Source: Ruminococcus sp.
GTDB lineage: Bacteria; Bacillota; Clostridia; Oscillospirales; Ruminococcaceae
Assembly: GCA_024697545.1 (NCBI GenBank)
Contig: JAILFN010000038.1
Span: 1-40,558, forward strand
Direction: 5' to 3'
Length of the DNA: 40,558 nt
Below the pieces are notes generated by a model. It worked only from the letters and a program-made list of their open reading frames with translations. It ran no database searches and was not told the DNA's origin. This document shows positions 34,037-40,558 of the stretch, piece by piece; the first letter of the stretch is position 1; every line of letters starts with the position of its first letter. A program made the position numbers and the translations under genes.

Positions 34037-35326
34037 ATGGCAGAACTCAGATTTGACACAAAGAAGATCAAAGCAGGATATGACCCCAAAAGCAACAATC
34101 AGGCGATCTCACCTCCCATCTATCAGACCGCGGCTTACGACTTCAGAGACACCGAGCACGCACAGAACCTTTTCACCTATAAAGAGGAAGGCTATCTTTA
34201 CACCCGCGTAGGCAACCCGACTGTCACATACTTCACCGAGCGCGTCAAGGCACTTGACGGTGCAAAGAATGCCGTTGCGGTCGGCTCGGGAATGGCGGCT
34301 ATCAGTTACACGCTCCTGAACCTTGCGGTCGGCGGCGGAACGATACTTGCATCGCCTTATCTCTACGGCGGCACGATCGACGCTTTCGACAGGCTCTTCC
34401 CCGAGTTCGGAGTAAAGATAAAGATCACCGATGCGATACTCGATCCCGAAAAGCTTGCAGATGAGATCACCGATGACGTTAAGGCGATATATGTAGAGTC
34501 GATAAGCAACCCCAACGCTTACCTGCTCGACATCGACGCTATATCGGAAGCGGCTCACAAGAAGGGCGTGCCTGTAGTAGTTGACAACACGCTTGCCACC
34601 CCCTACCTCTACCGCCCCTTTGAGCACGGCGCGGATATAGTTGTTTACTCCGCCACCAAGGCGCTCACGGGTCACGGCAACATCATCGCGGGCGTTATCC
34701 TCGATAACGGCGACATGAGCCTTTACACAAAGGAGCGCTACCCGCAGTTCTATGAGCCTATCGTAATGCTCGGCGGCAAGTCCCCTGCCGATATATTCCC
34801 AGGCAATCTGTTCATATTCAGACTGATACTCGTCTACCTCAATCTGCTGGGCGCAGCGCTCTCCCCGCAGGACGCTTACCTCGGCATCATCGGTCTTGAA
34901 ACGCTTTCCGAGCGCGTGGCAAAGCAGTCAAAGAATGCTGCAAAGATCGCCGCATACCTCGAAAGCTCCCCCGCTGTTGAGTGGGTACGTCACCCGAGCC
35001 TTGAAAGCTACAAGTTCAAAGCTCTCGCCGACAAGTATCTTACAAACGGCGGCGGCGGAGTGCTTTCCTTCGGCATAAAGGGCACTCCCGAGCAGGAAGC
35101 CGAATTCCTCAACAATATAAAGCTGTTCCACTATCATGTAAACTTAGGCGATGCACGTTCGCTGATCGTTGACTCGCCGAACACCACCCATTCCGAGCTG
35201 AACGATGAGGAGTTCGTTCTTGCGGATATCCCGAAGAACCTGATACGCATCTCCGCAGGCCTTGAGGACGCCGATGATCTTATCGCAGACCTCGAGCAGG
35301 CGTTCAAGGCGGCAAGGCTGCTCTGA
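34037..35326 (+). CDS. metY: O-acetylhomoserine sulfhydrylase (aminocarboxypropyltransferase)
   Basis: 429 residues, the length typical of MetY and longer than MetB/MetC. Fold-type I PLP enzyme: YTRVGNPTVTYFTERV, phosphate-binding GSGMAAISYTLL, VDNTLATPYLYRPFEHG and the PLP lysine in YSATKALTGHG; ISAGLEDADDLIADLEQA closes the C-terminus. It joins O-acetylhomoserine with sulfide to give homocysteine or with methanethiol to give methionine directly; the second reaction is the one that would use the product of a methylthio-alkane reductase. Ribosome site GAAAGGAAAG before ATG 34037. It has its own promoter preceded by three LacI-type operators and its own terminator. Confidence 0.94.
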   Translation: MAELRFDTKKIKAGYDPKSNNQAISPPIYQTAAYDFRDTEHAQNLFTYKEEGYLYTRVGNPTVTYFTERVKALDGAKNAVAVGSGMAAISYTLLNLAVGGGTILASPYLYGGTIDAFDRLFPEFGVKIKITDAILDPEKLADEITDDVKAIYVESISNPNAYLLDIDAISEAAHKKGVPVVVDNTLATPYLYRPFEHGADIVVYSATKALTGHGNIIAGVILDNGDMSLYTKERYPQFYEPIVMLGGKSPADIFPGNLFIFRLILVYLNLLGAALSPQDAYLGIIGLETLSERVAKQSKNAAKIAAYLESSPAVEWVRHPSLESYKFKALADKYLTNGGGGVLSFGIKGTPEQEAEFLNNIKLFHYHVNLGDARSLIVDSPNTTHSELNDEEFVLADIPKNLIRISAGLEDADDLIADLEQAFKAARLL

Positions 35327-35387
35327 TGACAACACCGACAGCTGTGCAGACTGTATCTCCAAATCAGTGACTTTTATATATTTTCCC

Positions 35388-35423
35388 CCGAGACCGTTCA
35401 ATAAGGCGGTCCCGGTTTTTTTT
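35388..35423 (+). terminator. Terminator after metY
   Basis: CCGAGACCG (35388-35396) and CGGTCCCGG (35407-35415) pair with one mismatch, followed by T8. Confidence 0.88.
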
Positions 35424-35451
35424 GCCAGTTCATTATTTTTTAAGAAAATAC

Positions 35452-35480
35452 TTGAAATTACAAAAAATATGTGCTATAAT
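35452..35480 (+). promoter_or_regulatory. Promoter of GAF-GGDEF gene
   Basis: TTGAAA (35452-35457), 17-bp spacer, TATAAT (35475-35480). Confidence 0.8.
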
Positions 35481-35519
35481 AAAAAATGGAAAATATTTCA
35501 AATCTTAGGAGGGTGGATC

Positions 35520-36935
35520 ATGGACTTTCAATCAGTCGTTGACCACATAGGCGTTGCAGCCTGTGTTGTTTCTGTCGAAAAGCTTAAAGACGGCGGTATC
35601 GGAAAGTTCCGAATTGTTTGCGGCAACCGTGCGTATACCGACAGCATCGAAAGACCGATGAACGGCGTGGTGATGCTGAAAAGAAAATTTGTGCCGAACT
35701 CAGAGTATACCGACTATATGACCCGTGATATGAATTTTGAGGATTCCTGCTATCAGGCAGCCGTACTCAAAAAATGTCTTCACGCTTATGTTCATCCTGA
35801 AAGATATGATGTCTGGTTCGATCTGTCATTCCTGCCGCTGACACCCGATGAAGGCGATCTCTGTTACTGTCTTTATATAATGGAGTTCAGCATCAGACCC
35901 AACGCCAAGAGGATGTCTACCATATCTTCCGATATCGCAACATCTGTCCTTGAGACCTGTATCAAGCTCAGAAGTCCCGATGACCTTAAAAAAACGATGC
36001 ACGAGGTCTGCGATGACATACGCGAGCTTTGCGGCTCTGAGCATTGCTGTATCTTTCTTATGGACACCGAAAAGCGCACCTGCTCGGTACTGGCAGAAGC
36101 GTTTTCAAAGGACACGGAGCTTATTTCCATGAAGAATTATGTCGATGACAAGTTCTATGACATAGCCGACAGCTGGAAGGATACGATCTCGGGCAGCAAC
36201 TGCATAATTGCCAAGAACGAGCACGACTGGGCTATCGTAAAAGAGCGTAATCCCGCCTGGTATGACTCGATCAGCAAAGCAGGCGGCAGGTCGATAGTTC
36301 TCTTCCCGCTTGAATTCAAGGGCGAGCTGCTCGGGTACATATGGGCGATAAATTTCAACGCCGATGCAGCGGATACCATCAAGGAGACGATAGAGCTTAC
36401 CGCCTTCGTTCTGGCTTCCGAGATATACAGCTACCGTTCGATCGAAAGGCTGCACGTTTTAAGCTCGCGCGATATGCTTACGGGCGTCATGAACCGAAAC
36501 GAGATGAACTCCTACGTCGATTCCCTTGCCGACCGCACAGACCACAGGACGGCAGGCGTGGTGTTTGTCGATCTGAACGGGCTGAAGGTCGTAAACGACA
36601 GCAAGGGACACCACGCGGGAGACAGGCTGCTCAGGAACGCGGCGAGAGTGCTGAAGACCGTTTTCTCACCGAATGAGATATTCCGTGCGGGCGGCGATGA
36701 GTTCGTTGTTATAAGCACCGACATCACCGAGGACGAGCTTGCCGTCAGAGCCGAGCAGATCAGGAAGATCTCAAAAGAGTATGATAACCTCGTGTTTGCG
36801 GTAGGAACTGCATTTGCCGACGACACTGCGGATATCCGCACAGCTCTCCGCATCGCCGACGAGCGTATGTATGAGGACAAAAGGCGCTATTACGAGCTGC
36901 ACCCCGAGAAAAAGCGCAGCACATCAGCCGTCTGA
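35520..36935 (+). CDS. Cytoplasmic diguanylate cyclase with PAS-like and GAF-like regions
   Basis: 471 residues from ATG 35520 (TAGGAGGGTGG upstream; the frame extends upstream to 35262 but passes through the metY terminator). No membrane segment. Residues 1-130 look PAS-like and 145-300 GAF-like, with several Cys (CGSEHCCIFL) that might sense metal or redox. The GGDEF domain (about 310-465) is complete: LTGVMNRNEM, metal site VDLNGLKVVND, GHHAGDRLLR and GGDEF at 391-395. No RxxD inhibitory site. Predicted to make c-di-GMP, unlike the degenerate dCache protein at 8650. No functional link to the sulfur genes is evident. Confidence 0.88.
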   Translation: MDFQSVVDHIGVAACVVSVEKLKDGGIGKFRIVCGNRAYTDSIERPMNGVVMLKRKFVPNSEYTDYMTRDMNFEDSCYQAAVLKKCLHAYVHPERYDVWFDLSFLPLTPDEGDLCYCLYIMEFSIRPNAKRMSTISSDIATSVLETCIKLRSPDDLKKTMHEVCDDIRELCGSEHCCIFLMDTEKRTCSVLAEAFSKDTELISMKNYVDDKFYDIADSWKDTISGSNCIIAKNEHDWAIVKERNPAWYDSISKAGGRSIVLFPLEFKGELLGYIWAINFNADAADTIKETIELTAFVLASEIYSYRSIERLHVLSSRDMLTGVMNRNEMNSYVDSLADRTDHRTAGVVFVDLNGLKVVNDSKGHHAGDRLLRNAARVLKTVFSPNEIFRAGGDEFVVISTDITEDELAVRAEQIRKISKEYDNLVFAVGTAFADDTADIRTALRIADERMYEDKRRYYELHPEKKRSTSAV

Positions 36936-36966
36936 CCGCGCACCTTCTCATAGATATCAAGGCATA

Positions 36967-37004
36967 AAAAAAGCTGCCGCACCATCACAGTGCAGCAGCT
37001 TTTT
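36967..37004. terminator. Bidirectional terminator
   Basis: AAAAGCTGC-C-GCAC pairs with GTGC-A-GCAGCTTTT around the loop CATCACA, with one C/A mismatch; A-run on one side and T-run on the other. It serves the GGDEF gene and would also serve the tRNA-Ser on the minus strand. Confidence 0.85.
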
Positions 37005-37011
37005 ACGATTA

Positions 37012-37069
37012 TGGCGGAGACGGAGAGATTCGAACTCTCGAGCCCGTTTAAGGGCTAACGCATTTCGAG
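37012..37069 (-). pseudogene. 3' fragment of tRNA-Ser(CGA), probable attachment-site remnant
   Basis: On the minus strand the sequence from the anticodon loop CTCGAAA to the encoded CCA is a normal serine tRNA 3' half: 3' anticodon arm TGCGT, variable-arm stem AGCCC/GGGCT, T arm GAGAG-TTCGAAT-CTCTC, acceptor CGTCTCC and discriminator G. Upstream of the loop (37070 onward) the bases cannot form the anticodon stem (AATGG against TGCGT) or a D arm. GAGACG at 37097-37092 could pair with the acceptor but sits about 3 nt too close, probably by chance. The 5' half has thus been replaced, as when an element integrates at the anticodon loop and the gene is restored at its far end. The 36936-37247 gap holds this fragment, the terminator and the repeats, and no gene. 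Confidence 0.8.
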
Positions 37070-37145
37070 CCATTGGAGCATCTTCCCGATTCGTCTCTGA
37101 GCGTCTCTTTGGAACGCCGTTTTTCACTAGAAATTGCCAATTTTC

Positions 37146-37193
37146 TGCGAGAATTGGGAAATTTGCGAGAATTTTGCGAGAAAACTGCGAGAA
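37146..37193. repeat. Four TGCGAGAA direct repeats beside the tRNA fragment
   Basis: Exact copies start at 37146, 37164, 37175 and 37186 (spacing 18, 11, 11). Helical phasing and position next to the presumed attachment site parallel the GTGTGATT array at 902-963 and suggest recombinase or excisionase binding. Confidence 0.75.
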
Positions 37194-37247
37194 AAAAATA
37201 CGATTTTTTTCGGATCCTGACCTCATATCAGAAAGGAAAATCGAATA

Positions 37248-37511
37248 ATGACTAATGACGAAAAGCGAAAAGAGCTGGAACGTATGATGAAGCATTGTCC
37301 CGAGATACTCACTCCCGGAAAGGTCGCAAAATGGAGTCCCTTCGGCAAGAACAGAGTCTATGCGTTGCTAAAAACCGGCGAGCTGCGCTCATTTATATAT
37401 CAGGGTGGATACATAGTGGCAAAAGCAGACCTTATAGACTATCTGATAGAGCACAGCAATGACAAAAGCAACCGAAGATACACGATAGATCATGAGCACT
37501 CCGAAGATTGA
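37248..37511 (+). CDS. Small helix-turn-helix protein, excisionase-like
   Basis: 87 residues; ribosome site AGAAAGGA before ATG 37248. The middle (ILTPGKVAKWSPFGKNRVYAL, shown here as two overlapping parts: LTPGKVAKWS and GKNRVYALLK) fits a HTH_17/MerR-like winged helix as in excisionases, followed by a wing-like FIYQGGYIVAKADLIDYL. It is the first gene of the element beyond the truncated tRNA and overlaps the next gene by 20 nt. Could be a recombination directionality factor or a regulator. Confidence 0.7.
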   Translation: MTNDEKRKELERMMKHCPEILTPGKVAKWSPFGKNRVYALLKTGELRSFIYQGGYIVAKADLIDYLIEHSNDKSNRRYTIDHEHSED

Positions 37512-38049
37512 TACGATACGGCAGGATTACCCAGACACCATATCCAGCGAGCAGCTCCGCAAGCTGCTGCACGTCAGCAAGCGCAGGTGCGTGTGGCTGA
37601 TGAAGCATTACATACCATACACAGACAACGGCAACAAAACACGGCGCTATACCATTAGACTTGAAGATGCGATCAGCTTCATGCAGAATTTCAAATTCTG
37701 CACCGAGCTATATACCGCACCTGCTGAGAAATCCAGCAGCAAACCATACATAGAACCGCCCTCAAGCTCGGAAGCTCTCCAGCTGATACTTGAGTCCAAA
37801 TGGGAAAATGAACCAGACCTGCTCGATGTCGCCGCAGTCAGCCGATTGACAAGCTATTCCGATGAAGCTGTCAACCGCTGGCTGGACAAAGGCAGCCTGC
37901 GCTCGATCAAGATACAATACGGCAGAGTCACAAGCAAAACGTGGCTGATAGAGTATCTGTGCGGAGAGGGTATGCGTATAGCTAAGAAAAATGGGTGGCA
38001 TTTGGAGATGCTGGAGGAGGCGGCTAAAGAAACCGTCCGAAGTGGTTAG
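37492..38049 (+). CDS. DNA-binding protein with two helix-turn-helix modules
   Basis: 185 residues. The N-terminal part (about 15-65; ISSEQLRKLLHVSKRRCVWL, then KTRRYTIRLEDAI) and the C-terminal part (about 110-155; LLDVAAVSRLTSYSDEAV, then GRVTSKTWLIEYL) each look like the excisionase-type HTH with a wing of the preceding 87-aa protein, separated by a Ser/Pro-rich linker. Overlap with the previous gene implies coupled translation. Likely regulates or assists recombination of the element; no exact family recognised. Its codon use is like the core genome, unlike the AT-rich genes after 38.1 kb. Confidence 0.65.
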   Translation: MSTPKIDTIRQDYPDTISSEQLRKLLHVSKRRCVWLMKHYIPYTDNGNKTRRYTIRLEDAISFMQNFKFCTELYTAPAEKSSSKPYIEPPSSSEALQLILESKWENEPDLLDVAAVSRLTSYSDEAVNRWLDKGSLRSIKIQYGRVTSKTWLIEYLCGEGMRIAKKNGWHLEMLEEAAKETVRSG

Positions 38050-38166
38050 GATCTATGAAAAGAGTTATACCGTAACCATTATAATTCCAATAACAATATC
38101 AGGGAATGCAACTTTTAGTGTTGATTTAAATTACCGACATGTAAACATCAAATAAACCATTCATGT

Positions 38167-38209
38167 AGATAAGGTCGCCTTCGTGAAGAGAAGGCGACCT
38201 TATCTTTTT
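38167..38209 (+). terminator. Long-stem terminator after the HTH pair
   Basis: AGATAAGGTCGCCTTC (38167-38182) pairs perfectly with GAAGGCGACCTTATCT (38190-38205), loop 7 nt, then T4. The rest of the 358-bp gap 38050-38407 is AT-rich with no clear gene; a TATAAT at 38340 lacks a proper -35. Confidence 0.9.
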
Positions 38210-38407
38210 ATTTTGTTTGCGTGAACTTTACTATTTCAAACCTATGTTTCAGTCTCACTTACGAGTATCTTTAATGAAATTGTGCAGAAATTATTTGGAA
38301 TAAGAGGACTTGACATCATGCAGTTAAATTCCTTTTTATGATATAATATGAGTAGCGATTGAAATTACATAGTAGTGAGTGCGAATCGTAGAAAGGAAAG
38401 TGGTTTT

Positions 38408-38632
38408 ATGAAACGTAAAATTCCGTACACTAACGATGAAATTGAAACTATTTACGGCGAACGTAAAGTTACTATGAAAGAGTTCCAGAAAATTCTTTCA
38501 AAAGCTATAGATCCAAACGAGGACTGGGATACGGTGCAGCGACTTGTTGATAAGCAAAGATATATTGTTACAGATCATAAGCCAAGCAATAAGAGTTGGG
38601 CAACTATTAAGGAGGAGAGAAAAAAGATTTAA
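38408..38632 (+). CDS. Small hypothetical protein
   Basis: 74 residues from ATG 38408; the ribosome site GAAAGGAAAGTGG is well placed, whereas the GTG at 38375 has none. Charged, no membrane segment: begins MKRKIPYTNDEIETIYGERK and has WDTVQRLVDKQRYIV in the middle. AT-rich codons differ from the core genome, suggesting recent transfer. No family recognised; size and position would fit a phage or ICE accessory protein. Confidence 0.55.
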   Translation: MKRKIPYTNDEIETIYGERKVTMKEFQKILSKAIDPNEDWDTVQRLVDKQRYIVTDHKPSNKSWATIKEERKKI

Positions 38633-38643
38633 GAATATATGGC

Positions 38644-38672
38644 TTGACAAATACTACATTTTATGTTATAAT
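38644..38672 (+). promoter_or_regulatory. Consensus promoter of a short transcript
   Basis: TTGACA (38644-38649), 17-bp spacer, TATAAT (38667-38672). A terminator follows only about 30 bp after the predicted start. Confidence 0.82.
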
Positions 38673-38678
38673 TTATGT

Positions 38679-38736
38679 GTCAAGTGAAATATGTGTAAGT
38701 GCGGAGTTTCTTTATATGGGAAAACTCCGCTTTTTT
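38679..38736 (+). ncRNA. Candidate small RNA of about 58 nt
   Basis: The promoter at 38644 would start RNA near 38679. A hairpin GCGGAGTTT (38701-38709) / AAACTCCGC (38722-38730) with T6 ends it. No ORF with a ribosome site fits between. A second consensus promoter follows at 38748, so this is not simply a leader of the next gene. Could be a regulatory RNA of the element; unverified. Confidence 0.5.
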
Positions 38737-38747
38737 ATACAGCTTAC

Positions 38748-38776
38748 TTGACAAAAAAGCTAAAATGATGTATAAT
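38748..38776 (+). promoter_or_regulatory. Consensus promoter of the PRTase/SLOG-like pair
   Basis: TTGACA (38748-38753), 17-bp spacer, TATAAT (38771-38776), 21 bp before ATG 38798. Confidence 0.85.
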
Positions 38777-38797
38777 TAATGGAAGGGGAGACAATTA

Positions 38798-39367
38798 ATG
38801 TTAGAAGAAACATTTGTTACAGGTTTATGGGATGAAGGATATACATTGAGTCCTCATTTGATTAAATCTGTTTATATAGGTGAAGACCCGTTTGGCAACA
38901 AGTTGTTTGACAACCAAAGATCTGAACTTGGACAGTTATTATATGATCTAAAATATGGCGGGGATAAAACAAAAGTGGCTGACATTGTTGCTATGATATC
39001 ACAGCCTATTTTAAATATGTTTTCTGATCGTAAGATTAACTGTGTTATCCCTATACCTGCGAGTAAGGAACGGGATTTCCAACCTGTTTATGAACTGGCA
39101 AAAGGTATTGCCGAAGTGTTGGACTGTTATTATGTGGACAACATACTGAAAAAGACCAACAACATTCAATCAAAAAACTTGGACGAAAAAAGTCTTATTT
39201 CAGAAAGTATTATACAGCAAAAAAAGGCAAAACGCTCAATAAATGTACTTTTAGTTGATGACGTTTTTGATACTGGAACTACAGCGAATGCCTGTGCTTC
39301 CGTACTGCGTGAGGATCCTAACATCAAAAAAATCTTTTTTGTGGCATTGACTCGCACAAAGGGGTGA
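38798..39367 (+). CDS. ComF-like phosphoribosyltransferase-fold protein
   Basis: 189 residues; ribosome site AAGGGGAG before ATG 38798. The PRPP-binding motif VLLVDDVFDTGTT lies at about 150-162. Upstream LGQLLYDLKYGGD (45-56) and VIPIPASKERDFQPVYELA (83-101) are the ComF-type landmarks. The N-terminal zinc-finger cysteines of true ComF are absent, so a DNA-uptake role is not implied. AT-rich codons. The next gene, a SLOG-like protein, begins 5 nt after its stop, so the two form a tight pair. Substrate unknown. Confidence 0.8.
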   Translation: MLEETFVTGLWDEGYTLSPHLIKSVYIGEDPFGNKLFDNQRSELGQLLYDLKYGGDKTKVADIVAMISQPILNMFSDRKINCVIPIPASKERDFQPVYELAKGIAEVLDCYYVDNILKKTNNIQSKNLDEKSLISESIIQQKKAKRSINVLLVDDVFDTGTTANACASVLREDPNIKKIFFVALTRTKG

Positions 39368-39372
39368 TTGTT

Positions 39373-39891
39373 ATGAAAATTTTCATTGCCGGAGCAAGAG
39401 CAATAAAAACACTGCCGAAAGTAGTAGAGGAACGATTAAATAATATTCAGCAAAAACGTTATTCGGTTATAATTGGTGATGCCGACGGAATTGATAAAGC
39501 AGTTCAGCTATACTATTTCAACAGTAAATATCAAGATGTTACTGTATACGCTTCTAACGGGAAAACAAGAAACAATGTAGGAGCGTGGAGGACAAAGGCA
39601 GTTAGTGTGGCCGATAATGTTAAAGGATTTGAATTTTATTCCATGAAAGATAGGCAAATGGCAATTGATGCTGACTATGGATTTATGATCTGGAATGGCA
39701 AAAGTCGAGGCACATATAATAATATCGTAAATCTTGTTGAACAAGAAAAGAAATCCTTGGTATTTCTAACAATTCTTCAGGATTTTATTGTCGTAGATTC
39801 TAAAGAGGGTTTAAAAGAAATGACATCTCTTATATCTAATATATCTAAACCTTGTAATAACGAGGTCTACGAACAACTGAAAATATTTTAA
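39373..39891 (+). CDS. SLOG/Rossmann-like nucleotide-binding protein (DprA/DUF2493-like)
   Basis: 172 residues from ATG 39373, placed 6 nt after AAAGGGGTG; the GTG at 39364 lies inside that site. The start MKIFIAGARAIKTLP is a beta strand plus glycine loop, then VIIGDADGIDKAVQLYY (32-48) matches the GxADGxD pattern of SLOG-superfamily pockets, and VTVYASNGKTRNNVG and WRTKAV fit the later strand and helix. The last third (AIDADYGFMIWNGKSRGTYNNI) gives the typical D-x-G-x-x-x-W-G-x-S-x-G-T motif. The superfamily binds nucleotides and appears in conflict systems. Pairing with a phosphoribosyltransferase-fold protein suggests nucleotide sensing or processing. Confidence 0.7.
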   Translation: MKIFIAGARAIKTLPKVVEERLNNIQQKRYSVIIGDADGIDKAVQLYYFNSKYQDVTVYASNGKTRNNVGAWRTKAVSVADNVKGFEFYSMKDRQMAIDADYGFMIWNGKSRGTYNNIVNLVEQEKKSLVFLTILQDFIVVDSKEGLKEMTSLISNISKPCNNEVYEQLKIF

Positions 39892-39898
39892 TTTAATT

Positions 39899-39931
39899 AA
39901 TCGCCATCTTCAACGTGTGAGGCTGGCGATT
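39899..39931. terminator. Hairpin between convergent genes
   Basis: AATCGCCA (39899-39906) pairs with TGGCGATT (39924-39931). T-runs are short on both sides, so termination strength is uncertain. Confidence 0.55.
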
Positions 39932-39934
39932 GTT

Positions 39935-40195
39935 TCATAAATCCAGTAGATTGTCCTTGCCATTTAGAATTTCAATTAGACAATTGATATCTGCTCCGGA
40001 ACCATATAGTAATTCTTGTTCTGGAAATGAAAAATGTGTAAAACCATAAGATATACCTTTTCTGTCATAGATTTCTAAACTGTTTTTCTTGGTATATGAA
40101 TACTTAGGTGTAACTTTAGCTTTACCAAAAAGGACTTTAGCACGTAGAACATCAAACGAATATCCCCTCCCTGCTCTTACCAAACACTTTATCAC
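39935..40195 (-). CDS. Hypothetical protein, possibly a gene fragment
   Basis: 86 residues from a GTG start; the open frame continues upstream to an in-frame TAG near 40260 without an ATG (reading SLERYKFNSNIK, then TGSSFNVIK). No ribosome site is clear at the GTG. The sequence has a basic, RGYSFDVLR-containing start and an acidic end. The missing start suggests a truncated gene or a frameshift. No family recognised. Confidence 0.35.
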   Translation of the reverse strand: MIKCLVRAGRGYSFDVLRAKVLFGKAKVTPKYSYTKKNSLEIYDRKGISYGFTHFSFPEQELLYGSGADINCLIEILNGKDNLLDL

Positions 40196-40271
40196 ATTAA
40201 AGGAACTGCCGGTCTTTATATTGCTATTGAATTTGTATCTTTCTAATGACCAACTCTACCGGTGTGAAAAC

Positions 40272-40558
40272 TTATTTGTTATTCTCGAACCGGGCAGGAG
40301 ATAAGAAAATAGAGCCATCGAAGTAGAGAGAGCACATATTCTCGCCATCATTGATCATTTTATCTTTTAAAGAAACAGTGTATTCCGTACCTGTTTCAAC
40401 ATTGGTTATTTTCAGGTAGGAGTTAAGATCACCGACACCGGGAGTTTTCTGCCTGATACCGAACTGCATAGAACCGCCGTTCGATGCACAGATATGTCTG
40501 GGCAGAGTTTGCTGAGCGGTATTGTTCTTGTTGCTGTCGAAGAACTCGAAGTACTGTG
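40272..40558 (-). CDS. C-terminal part of an unidentified protein (continues past right edge)
   Basis: On the minus strand the frame is open from the window edge (reading QYFEFFDSNKNNTAQQ) to the stop at 40274-40272, 94 residues visible. The ATG at 40469 is probably internal because coding-like sequence continues upstream of it. Beta-rich, with ITNVETGTEYTVSLKDK, then CSLYFDGSIFLSP. No domain recognised; could be a surface or phage structural protein. Confidence 0.55.
   Translation of the reverse strand, partial: QYFEFFDSNKNNTAQQTLPRHICASNGGSMQFGIRQKTPGVGDLNSYLKITNVETGTEYTVSLKDKMINDGENMCSLYFDGSIFLSPARFENNK

Noticed and set aside
37012..37098. Intact tRNA-Ser(CGA) using GAGACG at 37092-37097 as acceptor
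   Set aside because: The intervening bases form neither anticodon stem nor D arm and the length is about 3 nt short.
38798..39367. True competence protein ComF
   Set aside because: The N-terminal zinc-finger cysteines are missing, no ComFA is adjacent, and the gene lies in AT-rich mobile DNA paired with a SLOG-like gene.

Overview
The window looks like the chromosome of a cellulolytic, anaerobic Firmicute of the Ruminococcus type (Ruminococcus albus-like). The grounds are a secreted GH9-CBM3c cellulase, strong AGGAGG-type ribosome binding sites, TTGACA-17-TATAAT promoters, moderately GC-rich codons in the core genes, and BspA-type leucine-rich and GGDEF signalling proteins. This is inference from gene content; no 16S gene is present. 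Every gene between about 1.4 and 36.9 kb lies on the plus strand. AT-rich or mobile DNA lies at both ends.

Layout. (1) 1-1.2 kb: 3' part of a tyrosine integrase, an array of GTGTGATT repeats, and an intact tRNA-Ser(GGA) with its terminator on the minus strand, i.e. the end of an integrated element. (2) 1.3-10.3 kb: mixed housekeeping and surface genes (BspA-like LRR membrane protein, cytidine deaminase, small membrane proteins with a duplicated 62-bp segment, TfoX-N protein, galE, MIF-like tautomerase, HAD phosphatase, an acidic 62-aa protein and a dCache-GGDEF protein with a degenerate active site). (3) 10.4-20.6 kb: a pentose unit made of AraR-type and AraC-type regulators, a YtfQ/R/T/YjfF-like ABC importer, an FGGY kinase and L-arabinose isomerase. 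(4) 20.8-23.7 kb: GH9 cellulase. (5) 23.7-35.4 kb: a sulfur/nitrogenase-like locus. (6) 35.4-36.9 kb: GAF-GGDEF protein. (7) 37.0-40.6 kb: a truncated tRNA-Ser(CGA), then a second mobile element with two HTH proteins, AT-rich genes, a probable short RNA, and a ComF-like phosphoribosyltransferase/SLOG-like gene pair.

The most interesting system is region 5. A LacI-type regulator is followed by mccB-mccA-like transsulfuration genes, a NifX-like protein and a NifB-like radical SAM protein. Next come nifH-, nifD- and nifK-like genes, a second NifX-like gene, metA (with Glu111, predicted acetyl-CoA-specific) and metY. There is no nifE/N, nifV, nifQ or delta-subunit gene here. The neighbourhood is entirely about methionine and cysteine. 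The best reading is a relative of the methylthio-alkane reductase (Mar) of Rhodospirillum rubrum: a nitrogenase-like enzyme that cleaves C-S bonds. The methanethiol released would be captured by MetY on O-acetylhomoserine made by MetA to give methionine, and MccAB would carry sulfur on to cysteine. The NifD/K-like proteins keep three candidate P-cluster cysteines each, and the NifD-like protein keeps a candidate cofactor Cys/His pair.

Six copies of a TGATAACGTTATCA-like palindrome lie in front of the LacI-type gene, the mccB operon and metY. In front of mccB and of metY the nearest copy ends exactly 10 bp before the -35 box. This ties the locus into one predicted local regulon. A separate 24-bp palindrome sits between a promoter and nifH.
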